From IMG/VR virus record IMGVR_UViG_3300044961_000308, positions 1 to 47,547 of that record: 47,547 nucleotides of DNA. The stretch is one strand, 5' to 3'. The notes under the pieces were generated by a model that did not search any database, was not told where the DNA came from, and saw nothing but the letters and a program-made list of their open reading frames with translations. Shown one piece after another: positions 6,586 to 13,846 of this stretch. The stretch's first letter is position 1. Each line of letters begins with the position of its first letter. Origin of the DNA: a virus. The translations under genes and the position numbers were made by a program.

Positions 6586-7242
6586 TTACCCCTCGCGGCC
6601 CGCTCGGCGGCCTGTAGCGGCCCGCTGGCGCTGTTGCCGCCGCAGCGCCGCCTCCCGCAGCTCGGCCGCCTGCCGCGTGCTCTCCACCACGGCCACCGTG
6701 CCGCCGGCCACGTAGTCCAGCACCAGCTCCAGTGCCACCGCCGCCTCCCGCACCACCACCACGGCGTACCCGCCCTGCCGCAGCATGGCGTGCCACCGCT
6801 CTTGCGCCTCAGTCAGCCGGCCCGTGTCCGTCTTCAGCTCCAGCCGCAGCCCGTGGGCGTGGGGCGTGCCCACGTCCACGCAGATGTCGGGCACGCCGGC
6901 CCGCCGGCCCGCCGCCTTCGAGCGGTGGCCGTGCCGCAGCCGCTGGCGCTGCGACCCGTAGGTGCCGGCGAAATTCGGCACGGCGTAGATGGGCAGGCCG
7001 CGCAGGGCGGGGTGGGCGTCCATCGCGTCGAAGAGCGCCACCTGCATCGCGTGCTCCAGCTCCCGGGCCGGGCGCCGCCGGGCGGCACTGCCCAGCGCCA
7101 CGGCCGCCGTGTCCACCCCACGCCGCGCCGCCTCCAGCAGCGCCTGCTGCGCGGGCGACAGCTGCGCCAGCAGGTGCGGCGGTAGCTCCTGCAATGCCTG
7201 CGGGGGCAGCGCCCGGCGCGGCATGCGGCGGCCCCGCATCAC
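6586..7242 (-). CDS. VRR-NUC domain nuclease
   Basis: Encodes 218 residues. The VRR-NUC (PD-(D/E)XK-like) core spans about residues 60-165: ELE at 61-63, VPD at 117-119, ELK at 135-137 and Gln147 in a TEAQ context, the usual metal-binding and catalytic set. Family members cut branched or flapped DNA, as in Fan1 and phage Holliday-junction-type nucleases. The gene starts at GTG 7242 overlapping the upstream stop, with ATG at 7239 as an alternative. As last gene of the replication operon it probably processes replication or recombination intermediates. The C-terminus is an Arg/Gln/Ala-rich tail. Confidence 0.8.
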   Translation of the reverse strand: MMRGRRMPRRALPPQALQELPPHLLAQLSPAQQALLEAARRGVDTAAVALGSAARRRPARELEHAMQVALFDAMDAHPALRGLPIYAVPNFAGTYGSQRQRLRHGHRSKAAGRRAGVPDICVDVGTPHAHGLRLELKTDTGRLTEAQERWHAMLRQGGYAVVVVREAAVALELVLDYVAGGTVAVVESTRQAAELREAALRRQQRQRAATGRRAGREG

Positions 7243-7877
7243 CGGCCCCCACGCTGCTGGCCCAGTGCCCCCGGCAGCGCCTCCGCCACCGTGCTGCCGG
7301 CCGTGCGCGGCCGGCGCCCACGGGCCACGGCCGCCACCGCCGCCATGAACTCCGCCTCCGGCACGTCGCCGGCGCGCACCCGGTCACGGGCGGCCGGGTC
7401 CGGCGCCGTCTCCATGAGCAGGGCCCAGACCATGGCCACGCCGCCGAAGCCGGCGGCGGTGGTGCCGCTGGCCGTGCGCCGCAGCTCGGCCAGCGCCCGC
7501 TGGCTCAACGCCTCCTTCCGCTGCGCCGTCTCGGCCCCCGGCGGCGGCGGCGGCGGATCGCAGGCCGCCCCCGCTGGCAGACCGCTGTGCCGCGGGGCGG
7601 ACAACTCACGGGCCAGTCGCCCCAGCTCCGCCGGCTTGGGCGGCGTCTTGTGGTCACGCACCCACAGCTGCGCCGCGTGGGGAATGGCCGGCAGCTCCAC
7701 GTCGTCGTGCATGGCCCGCGCAAAGTCGGCCACGTAGGCCGACCCGGCCTCACTGGCGTCCATCGCCATGGCCATGGCCCGGGGCCAGTGGCGCGCCAGC
7801 ACCTGCAGCGCCTTGCGCACCGCCGCCTCCAGCGCCGGGCTGGGCCGCCAGTCCGCCCGCATCCGGTGGTCGCTCAT
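7239..7877 (-). CDS. Hypothetical protein in the replication operon
   Basis: Encodes 212 residues, overlapping both neighbours by four bases. Helical N-terminal half (ALEAAVRKALQVLARHWPRA) with PHAAQLWVRDHKTPPKPAEL, followed by a poly-Pro stretch (six prolines near residue 107) and a second helical part. The position after the initiator-like protein and the WPRA/KPAEL pattern recall replisome-loader proteins, but the match is too weak to name it. Confidence 0.6.
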   Translation of the reverse strand: MSDHRMRADWRPSPALEAAVRKALQVLARHWPRAMAMAMDASEAGSAYVADFARAMHDDVELPAIPHAAQLWVRDHKTPPKPAELGRLARELSAPRHSGLPAGAACDPPPPPPGAETAQRKEALSQRALAELRRTASGTTAAGFGGVAMVWALLMETAPDPAARDRVRAGDVPEAEFMAAVAAVARGRRPRTAGSTVAEALPGALGQQRGGR

Positions 7878-9049
7878 GCCTCCGCCTCCGCGTCGTCATC
7901 CCGGTGCCAGTCCAAGCCGTGCGCCTCGCAGTATCGGCGCCATTCGGCATCACCACTGCGGGCGTACCGGAGCGCCGCGGCGACCGGGATTCCATCCTCG
8001 GTCACCGCCACGCCGGGGCCCATGGGTGTGGCCCGCGATTCCTGCACTTGCCACAGCTCCAGAAGGCTCTCCGCCCAGTATCGCACGCTGCGCGGTGGTC
8101 GCTCCAGCGTGCAGGCCGCCGCCATGCTCTCCAGCTGGGCCACCGCCCAGTCCGTCGGCACCCCGGCCGCGGCCAGCACCTGTGCCAGCTCCGCGGCCCC
8201 CGGGTGGCTCCAGCGTAACGGCACCGGCTGCTCGCCGTAGCGTGTCGTCAGCCCGCGATTGGCGGCCACGGTGAGCGCAATGCGCACCGCCCGTGCCTCT
8301 GCCTCCGCTGCCGCCGTCACCGCAGTCGCTGCTGCTGCTACAGCTACACCCGAAGGGTGTGGCTGTACAGCACTACCCGTACCCGTACCCGTAACCGTAC
8401 CCGTAACCGTAACGGTGGTGCCGGCCCTGTGCTCGCCCTGTGCTGGCCCCGTGTCGGCCCTGTGCTGGCCCCGTGCCAGCCCGGTGCTGGCCCCGTGCTG
8501 GCCCTGTGCCGTTTCGCCGGCCAGTTCGCCAACTGCATGCGCGGCAGGTACTTGCGCAGGGTGCGGTGCAGCACTGGCCCCCGGCGCGCCGGGCCCGGCC
8601 CCGTGCCAGCCCGGTGCTGGCCCTGTGCTGGCCCTGTGCCAGCCCGGTGCCGCACCAGTATCGGCCCGGTGCTGGCCCGGTGCCAGCCCTGTGCTGGCCC
8701 CGTGCCAGCCCGGCGGGTCCGGGTGCTTGCTGGGCCGCTCCCGCGTGTGGAAGGTCTGCCAGCGGCTGAATGACGGGATGTGCCCGTAGCTCCGGCCTTC
8801 GACGTCGTACCGCGTGATGAAGCCCGCGGCCTGCAGCGCGTCGAGCACGGCGCCCATGTCCACCGCGGCGTCGTAGGGCAGGATCGCCGTCTTCAGCTCC
8901 CGCGGCTTCCACGCGAACACACCGCGCCGGTCCGCGTGGGTCCAGAGCCCGATGAAGGCCAGCCGCAGCGGCAGGCCCGTGGCCGCCTCTGCATCGTAGA
9001 GCTGGCCATGGGTGAACAGCTCGGGCGAGACCAGTCGTTGTCGTGCCAT
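7874..9049 (-). CDS. Replication-initiator / replisome-organiser-like protein with an in-frame minisatellite
   Basis: Encodes 391 residues from the ATG at 9049, preceded on the minus strand by CACACTGGGGGCAC, matching the phage's leader consensus; the longer frame to 9361 is rejected. Residues 1-112 resemble the winged-helix N-terminus of phage replisome organisers (LRLAFIGLWTHADRRGVFAW, then VLDALQAAGFITRY and IPSFSRWQTFH). Residues 116-148 and 185-206 are 11-residue repeats (H-x-A-x-T-G-x-A-x-G-x); residues 212-225 are Thr/Val/Gly from a hexanucleotide repeat. The C-terminal domain (about 230-391) is helical. Probably binds the origin and recruits host replication proteins. Confidence 0.65.
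   Translation of the reverse strand: MARQRLVSPELFTHGQLYDAEAATGLPLRLAFIGLWTHADRRGVFAWKPRELKTAILPYDAAVDMGAVLDALQAAGFITRYDVEGRSYGHIPSFSRWQTFHTRERPSKHPDPPGWHGASTGLAPGQHRADTGAAPGWHRASTGPAPGWHGAGPGAPGASAAPHPAQVPAAHAVGELAGETAQGQHGASTGLARGQHRADTGPAQGEHRAGTTVTVTGTVTGTGTGSAVQPHPSGVAVAAAATAVTAAAEAEARAVRIALTVAANRGLTTRYGEQPVPLRWSHPGAAELAQVLAAAGVPTDWAVAQLESMAAACTLERPPRSVRYWAESLLELWQVQESRATPMGPGVAVTEDGIPVAAALRYARSGDAEWRRYCEAHGLDWHRDDDAEAEA
8375..8416. repeat. Hexanucleotide tandem repeat
   Basis: About seven imperfect copies of CCGTAC/CCGTAA in the coding sequence of the initiator-like protein, giving an alternating Thr/Val/Gly stretch. Six-base units keep the frame if the number changes. Confidence 0.75.
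8432..8704. repeat. 33-bp minisatellite in two clusters
   Basis: Clusters at 8606-8704 (three units) and 8432-8497 (two units, with a partial third), separated by about 108 bp of unrelated coding sequence. Each 33-bp unit is built from CCCGTGCTGG-like blocks and encodes 11 residues starting with His. All units keep the frame, so it is a length-variable linker rather than a CRISPR array. Confidence 0.8.
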
Positions 9050-9084
9050 GTGCCCCCAGTGTGGTGCGCCGTGCAGCGCGTGAT

Positions 9085-9113
9085 TTGCTCGTGCGGCGTG
9101 CACCGCATATTTT
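9085..9113 (+). promoter_or_regulatory. Plus-strand promoter near the replication gene start
   Basis: TTGCTC 9085-9090, 17 bases, TATTTT 9108-9113, the AT-richest -10 box in the region. It starts only about 35 bases from the initiator gene's ATG and points away from it, so its RNA would be antisense to the leader of the replication transcript. Confidence 0.45.
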
Positions 9114-9162
9114 GAGGGTGCCCGTGGGCTGGTCCCCTGCGGTGCGCTCCAGTGTACAGCCC

Positions 9163-9191
9163 GCCCCATTGCGTCTCGCACGCAGTGGGGC
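9163..9191. promoter_or_regulatory. Inverted repeat, candidate operator or short-RNA terminator
   Basis: GCCCCATTGCGT (9163-9174) and ACGCAGTGGGGC (9180-9191) form a 12-bp inverted repeat with one mismatch and a 5-base centre. Placed among the divergent promoters, it may be a repressor operator or end a short RNA started at 9085-9113. Confidence 0.45.
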
Positions 9192-9231
9192 GTGGCGTTT
9201 CCAGCCGCCGGCCACCGCCGGCGCGCCGCCC

Positions 9232-9260
9232 AGTATGGGCTCGCCGCGGCGACTGCGCAA
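9232..9260 (-). promoter_or_regulatory. Minus-strand promoter for the replication operon
   Basis: On the minus strand, TTGCGC (9260-9255), 17 bases, CATACT (9237-9232). Transcription would begin near 9225, giving a leader of about 175 bases before the ATG at 9049 that includes the 9163-9191 inverted repeat. Confidence 0.45.
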
Positions 9261-9289
9261 TGCGGCCCGCGCCGCTGCACTGCAGCAGC

Positions 9290-9318
9290 TTGCGCCACTG
9301 GCGAGCGGTGCATACTTT
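9290..9318 (+). promoter_or_regulatory. Plus-strand promoter for the recombination operon
   Basis: TTGCGC 9290-9295, 17 bases, TACTTT 9313-9318, about 60 bases before the ATG at 9379. The downstream leader again contains an inverted pair (TGCGGC and GCCGCA). Confidence 0.5.
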
Positions 9319-9378
9319 GGCACACTGCGGCAGGTATCGGCCCGCCGCACCGTGCCATCACGTGAGGGAGGGGCAGAC

Positions 9379-9585
9379 ATGGGCAGCCGCTGGATGACCG
9401 TGAACCAAGCCGCGAGGCGCCTGCAGCTGAGTCGGTGGGACGTGCTGATGCGGTGCTTGCACCGCGAGCTCACCTACCGGCCCACGGCGCTGGGCGTGGA
9501 GGTGAGCGAGCACAGCGTGCGGGCGCTGGAGCTGGCGCGGGTGAAGGCGCAGGTCACCGGCACGGAGGGCGCGCCGGCGGCCTGA
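9379..9585 (+). CDS. Excisionase-like HTH DNA-binding protein
   Basis: Encodes 68 residues; GGGAGGGG precedes the ATG. MTVNQAARRLQLSRWDVLMRC is the typical start of MerR/excisionase-family winged helices, followed by VEVSEHSVRALELARVK. It is the first gene rightwards of the divergent control region and is well placed to regulate it. There is no integrase, so excision is unlikely to be its job. Confidence 0.7.
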   Translation: MGSRWMTVNQAARRLQLSRWDVLMRCLHRELTYRPTALGVEVSEHSVRALELARVKAQVTGTEGAPAA

Positions 9586-9648
9586 TGCAGGACGGGCCGC
9601 GCCATGCGGGCCGGCCCGGGGGACACACCACACTGGAGCAGACGGACC

Positions 9649-10182
9649 ATGACCGAGACCATGCAACCGCAGGCGACCGCCGGCCTGCACCTGTACGAGC
9701 TGGCGGAGGAGCAGCTGGCGCTGGACGCGCTGGTGCAGATGGACGAAGGGGAATGGACGCCGGAGCATGAGCAGCTGGCGCAGGAGCTGACGGAAAAGCT
9801 GGTGGCCAAGGCCGACGGCTTCGCCATGTACGTGCGCGGCGTGGAGGCGCTGTGCGGCGCCATCCGGGCGGAGGAGGAGCGGCTGGCGGCGCGCCGCAAG
9901 GCGCGGGAGAACCGCGTGGCGGCGCTCAAGCGGTACGCGCTGCAGGCGCTGGAGCGGATGGGGCGGCCCAAGATCGAGGGCACGCTGTTCACCCTCGCCC
10001 GGCAGCGGGGCAAGGATGCCGTGGTGGTGCATGTGGGCCCGGAGCAGCTGCCGGCGGAGTACGTGCGCACGGTGCCGGCCACCATCACCGTGGACAAAAC
10101 GGCGCTCTACACGGCGCTCAAGGCCGGCGTCGCGGTGGACGGGGCGGAGCTGCAGCCGACGTTCTTCCTGAGGGTATCGTGA
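9649..10182 (+). CDS. Siphovirus Gp157-family protein
   Basis: Encodes 177 residues starting after CACACTGGAGCAGACGGACC. It has the Gp157 pattern: an N-terminal helix (LYELAEEQLALDALV), a long Arg/Lys/Ala-rich coiled coil (about residues 70-105, with EERLAARRKARENRVAALKR), then the compact GRPKIEGTLFTLARQRGKD and PATITVDKTAL segments. Family members lie beside RecT or SSB genes in many siphoviruses and are implicated in recombination or early DNA functions. Its TGA overlaps the ATG of the RecT-like gene. Confidence 0.8.
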   Translation: MTETMQPQATAGLHLYELAEEQLALDALVQMDEGEWTPEHEQLAQELTEKLVAKADGFAMYVRGVEALCGAIRAEEERLAARRKARENRVAALKRYALQALERMGRPKIEGTLFTLARQRGKDAVVVHVGPEQLPAEYVRTVPATITVDKTALYTALKAGVAVDGAELQPTFFLRVS

Positions 10183-11261
10183 TGACGGACGTCACTGCGA
10201 TCACCACCCCCGCGGCCACCGGCCCGCGCCCGGTGGCGGTGCGCCACATGTCGTTCCGCGACATGCTGGCGATGGGAAACGTGCTGGTGCGCACGGGGTT
10301 CCTGCCCGAGCACATCGCGACCGGCGCGCAGGCCGCCGCCATCATCCTCACCGGCCGGGAGCTTGGCATGGAGCCGATGCGCGCCCTGCGCAGCTTGACG
10401 CTGGTGAAGGGCAAGGTCACGGAACACGCCGACTCACAGCTGGCCCGCTTCAAGTCGGACGGCGGCGCGGCACGATGGCTGCGGCTGGATGCCACGGCCG
10501 CGGAGCTGTGGCTGCGGCACCCCAATGGCGACGAGCACACGGAGCAGTTCACCATTGAGGACGCAGAGCGGGCGGGCCTGCTGAAGCCCAGCCGGAAGGG
10601 GGAGCCCAGCATGTTCCTGAAATACCCGAAGGCCATGCTGCGCAGCCGGTGCATCACGGCCGCGCTCAAGTCGCTGGGCTGGGAGGGCGGGGCGGGCGTG
10701 TACGACCCGAGCGAGCTGGCGGGGGAGCCGCCAGCGCGGGCGCTGGAGCCGGCCGCGCCGCCGGCGCTGGTGGCACGGCCCCAGAGCCGCGAGGTGATAC
10801 CGGACGTGCCCGCCGGCGCGGACGTGGAGCACCCGGGCGAGGACGCGGTGCTGGCGGGCGTGTATGCGGCGCTGGACGCGGCCGGCGGAGGGGGCGGCGA
10901 CATGGACCCATACGCGCCGCCGGCTGCGCAGGAGCCGCCGCCCACGACCAAGCAGCTGGAGCTGCTGCACCAGCTGGCCGGCAGCAGCTGTTTCACGGAG
11001 CGTGAGGCGGCCCGGCTGCTGGCGGTGACGAGCAAGCGTGCCGCGTCCGCGGCGCTGGACTGGGCGCTGGCGGAGCGGGACAAGCGCCGCGGTGAGCCGC
11101 CGCGCCGCACGGCCGGCACGGGGCCGGCGTCGCCCCCGCCGCCAGACCAGCCGCCGGCGGTGGACTGGGAGGACACGAGCGTGCCCGCGCCGCCCGAGCT
11201 GGACATGCCGCCGGCGCTGCAGCACGGGACGCCGCGCCGCCCGGACGACGTGCAGGTCTAG
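10182..11261 (+). CDS. recT: RecT-family single-strand annealing protein
   Basis: Encodes 359 residues. Residues 20-185 carry the RecT pattern: AIILTGRELGMEPMRALRSL, LVKGKVTEHADSQLA, LWLRHPNGDEHTEQFTIEDA, then YPKAMLRSRCITAALKSL. These proteins bind single-stranded DNA and anneal complementary strands. The C-terminal half is a long Pro/Ala-rich linker and a helical segment (TKQLELLHQLAG, about 250-300), longer than in many family members. No RecE-type exonuclease is adjacent; the VRR-NUC nuclease on the other strand may be the partner. Confidence 0.8.
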   Translation: MTDVTAITTPAATGPRPVAVRHMSFRDMLAMGNVLVRTGFLPEHIATGAQAAAIILTGRELGMEPMRALRSLTLVKGKVTEHADSQLARFKSDGGAARWLRLDATAAELWLRHPNGDEHTEQFTIEDAERAGLLKPSRKGEPSMFLKYPKAMLRSRCITAALKSLGWEGGAGVYDPSELAGEPPARALEPAAPPALVARPQSREVIPDVPAGADVEHPGEDAVLAGVYAALDAAGGGGGDMDPYAPPAAQEPPPTTKQLELLHQLAGSSCFTEREAARLLAVTSKRAASAALDWALAERDKRRGEPPRRTAGTGPASPPPPDQPPAVDWEDTSVPAPPELDMPPALQHGTPRRPDDVQV

Positions 11262-11277
11262 ACCCCACCGCCCCGCT

Positions 11278-11306
11278 GCCCGGGGCCGCGTCCGCGGTAC
11301 CCGGGC
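11278..11306 (+). terminator. Hairpin after the RecT-like gene
   Basis: GCCCGGG (11278-11284) pairs with CCCGGGC (11300-11306), and CCGCG/CGCGG within gives an extended stem. It starts 17 bases after the stop at 11261. A likely intrinsic terminator or attenuator, as genes continue on the same strand. Confidence 0.5.
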
Positions 11307-11332
11307 GGGGGCATTGCTCGCGAGGCAGGACA

Positions 11333-11746
11333 ATGGAGCCGAGGGACGAGCGGGAGCTGGCGCGGTGGGCGGCCGGCATGGAGCTGGAGGTGGCGCAGTG
11401 GTGCGGCGGTGTGCACGTCACGCTGCGCGACGGAACGGGGTGGGCCGCGCACGTCGAGGCGGTGCTGACACCACCGACCCACGTGCCACGGGCGGTGACG
11501 GAGGCGTGGGTGCACGCCGCCTGCTATGCCACCGCCAGCAATGTGCTGCACCAGCTGGCGGACGCGCTGGTGCACCGGCACCAGCACCGGCCCAGCTTGA
11601 CCTACGTGGCGGAGGCGGCCGTGGGCCATGCAGCCCGCTACGCGGACGCCGTGTGGGCCGCCATGGATGCGTCGCTGCGCGCCGTGCTGGCATCGTTGCA
11701 CGTGGCGGTGCTGCCGGTGGGCGCGGAGGGCCCGGCTGATGCGTGA
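11333..11746 (+). CDS. Hypothetical protein
   Basis: Encodes 137 residues; GAGGCAGGACA precedes the ATG. It begins with a helical charged segment (DERELARWAAGMELEVAQW), then beta-like VTLRDG, and a His-rich helical centre (LADALVHRHQHR). No family is recognised and no membrane segment is clear. Confidence 0.6.
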   Translation: MEPRDERELARWAAGMELEVAQWCGGVHVTLRDGTGWAAHVEAVLTPPTHVPRAVTEAWVHAACYATASNVLHQLADALVHRHQHRPSLTYVAEAAVGHAARYADAVWAAMDASLRAVLASLHVAVLPVGAEGPADA

Positions 11747-11765
11747 GGCGGCGGGAGGGGACGCG

Positions 11766-12542
11766 ATGCACCCCACGGTCACGCCGGCAGAGGTCACGGC
11801 GGCGAAACGGGCGCTGGTGGCGCTGTGGGCGCAGGTGCCGGCGCAGGTGGCGCGGGAGGTAGGTGCGGCGCTGCACCCGCTGGTGCGGCTGGCGGAGCAG
11901 GCCAGCAGCGGGCGCGGGGCCCCGCTGCAGGAGTCGGGGCAGGCGCAGCCGGCGCCGGATGCCGTGCGCGCCGCCCTGCTGCTGGCCGCTGACGCGATCA
12001 GCACGCACGCGCAAGGCTGGTGGTGGCAGGACGGGGACTTGCGGGACCACCTGCTGGAGCACGGGCTGGTGGAGTGCGTCACGGTGGCGGAGCCCTGCGG
12101 CAGCCGATGGTGCGCGTGCGAGCCCGGCGACACCTGTCATAGGGTCAGCCGTGTGGGCCAGCGCGTGCAGGTGGCGGCGGCGGTGATGCCGGCAATGCCG
12201 GTGCCGGCGGGGGCGGTGCCGGCGGTGCCGGCGGTGCCGGGGGCGGCGGGGGCGGCGGGGGCGGTGCCGGTGCCGGACGCCCTGCGCGCCGCCGTGCTGC
12301 TGGCGGTGGACGCGATCAGCGCACACGTGCAAGGCCGGTGGTGGCAGGACGCGGACCTGCAGGATCACCTGCTGGAGCGGGGGCTGCTGGAGCCGCACAC
12401 GGTGACGGAACCGTGTGGCGGCGAGGACTGTGCGTGCGAGCCCGGCGACACGTGCCACCGGGTGAGCGTGCTGGGCGCGGACCTGCAGGTGGTGGCGGCG
12501 GCGCTGGCGGCGCAGGACGGCGCTGGAGGGACGGATGGATGA
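11766..12542 (+). CDS. Internally duplicated protein with two Cys clusters
   Basis: Encodes 258 residues; GGGAGGGG lies just before the ATG (an in-frame ATG at 11739 is less well placed). Residues 65-140 and 171-246 are near copies of one unit: a helix (RAALLLAADAIS), WWQDxDLxDHLLExGL, then EPCG and CACEPGDTCHRVS. The cysteines (111, 116, 118, 124 and 217, 222, 224, 230) could bind zinc. The units are joined by a Val/Pro/Ala/Gly linker of repeated GGTGCCGG DNA. No named family; the duplication is recent enough to remain strikingly similar. Confidence 0.65.
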   Translation: MHPTVTPAEVTAAKRALVALWAQVPAQVAREVGAALHPLVRLAEQASSGRGAPLQESGQAQPAPDAVRAALLLAADAISTHAQGWWWQDGDLRDHLLEHGLVECVTVAEPCGSRWCACEPGDTCHRVSRVGQRVQVAAAVMPAMPVPAGAVPAVPAVPGAAGAAGAVPVPDALRAAVLLAVDAISAHVQGRWWQDADLQDHLLERGLLEPHTVTEPCGGEDCACEPGDTCHRVSVLGADLQVVAAALAAQDGAGGTDG

Positions 12543-12837
12543 CATGCGGGAGCTGTGGGCCAGCGCCCGAGAAGCGCGGCAGGATCGCAGCGCCCTCCGG
12601 CTGGCGGCCGCCCGGGAGGAGCTGGCCGCCCACCCGTTCCGCGAGCAGGTGGAGGAGCTGGGCCCGTTCCACTGGCGCCTGCAGCTGTGCCCGGGGGCGT
12701 GGCTGGACTGGTGGCCCAGCACGGGGCGCTGGCGCGGCGGTGGGCGCGCCACGGGCCTCAAGGGGCAGAGCGCGACGTATGAGGGCCTGCACCACGTGGC
12801 CCAGTGGTGGCGGGTGCGCAACGGGGTCATGTCGTGA
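12535..12837 (+). CDS. Trp-rich hypothetical protein
   Basis: Encodes 100 residues, overlapping the preceding gene by eight bases, with CTGGAGGG before the ATG. Helical N-terminus, then GPFHWRLQLCPGAWLDWWPS and KGQSATYEGLHHVAQWW, a pattern seen in small phage proteins of unknown role. Its stop overlaps the next ATG by one base. Confidence 0.6.
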   Translation: MDDMRELWASAREARQDRSALRLAAAREELAAHPFREQVEELGPFHWRLQLCPGAWLDWWPSTGRWRGGGRATGLKGQSATYEGLHHVAQWWRVRNGVMS

Positions 12838-13082
12838 TGTCGCCGGCAGCGTTGATGCTGCGCGGGGTGGTGACCGTAGGCTGGGGTCTGCTGCTCTGGG
12901 CCGCCGTCAGCCGGATCGTGCCGCCGGCCAGCGCCCCGCGCACGGCCGGGCTGCTGCTGCTGTGGCGCGGGCTGCTGCTGCTGCGGGCGCTGGCCATTGT
13001 GGCAATGCTGCTGGGCACGTGGCTGGTCGTACTGGGCGCCGGCGTGGGGCTGCTGCGCCTGCTGGGCACGGTGCTGGGGTGA
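12837..13082 (+). CDS. Small hydrophobic membrane protein
   Basis: Encodes 81 residues, nearly all hydrophobic: segments at about 7-25 (GVVTVGWGLLLWAAVS), 33-48 and 52-80 can cross the membrane, separated by short Arg/Pro loops. The ATG overlaps the preceding TGA (TGATG). It lies far from the lysis genes. It could be an early membrane protein such as a superinfection-exclusion factor, but nothing in the sequence decides this. Confidence 0.55.
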   Translation: MSPAALMLRGVVTVGWGLLLWAAVSRIVPPASAPRTAGLLLLWRGLLLLRALAIVAMLLGTWLVVLGAGVGLLRLLGTVLG

Positions 13083-13116
13083 GGGCCCCGCACGGACACT
13101 GAACGGGAGCAAGGGC

Positions 13117-13191
13117 ATGAGGACCACACCAACACTGACCACGCACCGCCACGGCCGCAGCGGCTGGGTGCCCGCCGTGGGGGCGCCATGA
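13117..13191 (+). CDS. 24-codon mini-ORF
   Basis: The ATG is preceded by CGGGAGCAAGGGC, a good ribosome binding site, and the stop overlaps the next gene's ATG (ATGA at 13188). The product MRTTPTLTTHRHGRSGW... is basic and Thr-rich. Its main role may be to couple translation of the next gene. Confidence 0.35.
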   Translation: MRTTPTLTTHRHGRSGWVPAVGAP

Positions 13192-13601
13192 CGCCGCGCC
13201 CGGAGGGGGCGCGGCGCACGCTGCCGGACGGCGCGGTGCACGCCAAGCGGTCCATGCAGAGCGGCGAGGAGCGGCTGCGCACGCGCCGCGGCTGTGCGCC
13301 CACGGCGCGGCTGGTGCTGTATCACGGCCGGGAGTACGACGTGGAGCTGGAGGGCCGGCGGGGCCGGCTGCGCGGCTACTGGGACCGGGACACCTTGGCG
13401 TGGCGCACCGCGGGCGTGAAGGTGAGCGTGGAGGCGGCGCTGCGGGTGCGCGAGGCGCCGGGGCATACGGGCAGCGGCAGCACGCCGAGCACGTGGGTGG
13501 ACGCCCGGCTGTGCTACCTGCCGCCGCGCCATGCGGACGGGCCCCGGTGGACGCACCCGCTGCGCCGCCGCGCTGGCGGCGGAGAGCCGCGCAGCGCGTA
13601 G
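13188..13601 (+). CDS. Basic hypothetical protein
   Basis: Encodes 137 residues, rich in Arg. A central beta-like segment (RLVLYHGREYDVELEG, then RGYWDRDTLAWRTAGVKVSV) suggests a small beta-barrel. The C-terminus is Arg/Gly-rich. No known family. It is the last gene before the strong terminator at 13626. Confidence 0.6.
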   Translation: MTPRPEGARRTLPDGAVHAKRSMQSGEERLRTRRGCAPTARLVLYHGREYDVELEGRRGRLRGYWDRDTLAWRTAGVKVSVEAALRVREAPGHTGSGSTPSTWVDARLCYLPPRHADGPRWTHPLRRRAGGGEPRSA

Positions 13602-13625
13602 CCGGCAACAGGGCTAACGACGCAC

Positions 13626-13657
13626 AACGCCGGGCCCCATGCGCGGGGCCCGGCGTT
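13626..13657. terminator. Strong terminator hairpin
   Basis: AACGCCGGGCCCC (13626-13638) pairs perfectly over 13 bp with GGGGCCCGGCGTT (13645-13657), loop ATGCGC. It separates the early/middle genes from the DNA-modification and late genes. Confidence 0.75.
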
Positions 13658-13846
13658 CTGCGTTGTCAGACCGGGCTGTCACGCCCCCGTCTCGGCCCCC
13701 GCCGCCGCAACGGGCTGGCCACTGGGGCGCCTGCGGTGGCCCGCTGGCGCAGGGTGCGGCACTGGGTTCATCTTGCGCACAACGTGCCTGCAGGCGCGCC
13801 GGCGGGACGGCCGGCGGCGTGGGGGCCAGCACGCTAAGGGGCGGGA
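13658..13846. other. Intergenic region before the DNA-modification cassette
   Basis: About 190 bp without a supported gene. A TTGCGC at about 13773 has no matching -10 box at the usual distance. AAGGGGCGGGA just before 13847 is the ribosome binding site for the ParB-like gene. A promoter for the cassette is expected here but I cannot place it. Confidence 0.4.

Larger units (their letters stand above)
9050..9378. promoter_or_regulatory. Divergent control region
   Basis: The 329 bp between the minus-strand replication operon and the plus-strand recombination operon hold no convincing gene. Visible elements: a plus-strand promoter at 9085-9113 (TTGCTC, 17 bases, TATTTT), an inverted repeat at 9163-9191, a minus-strand promoter at 9232-9260 (TTGCGC, 17 bases, CATACT) and a plus-strand promoter at 9290-9318 (TTGCGC, 17 bases, TACTTT). 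The region is locally AT-richer than its surroundings and is the likely switch for middle gene expression; it could also contain the replication origin. Confidence 0.55.

Noticed and set aside
8375-8704. CRISPR-like repeat array.
   Set aside because: Repeats are directly tandem without unique spacers of constant length and lie in frame inside a protein gene.
9379-9585. Excisionase of a temperate phage.
   Set aside because: No integrase, attachment site or clear repressor was found in the window; the HTH protein is better described as a general regulator.
11418-13556. A minus-strand frame of 712 codons.
   Set aside because: Antisense to five coupled plus-strand genes; sequence dominated by Arg, Pro and His runs.
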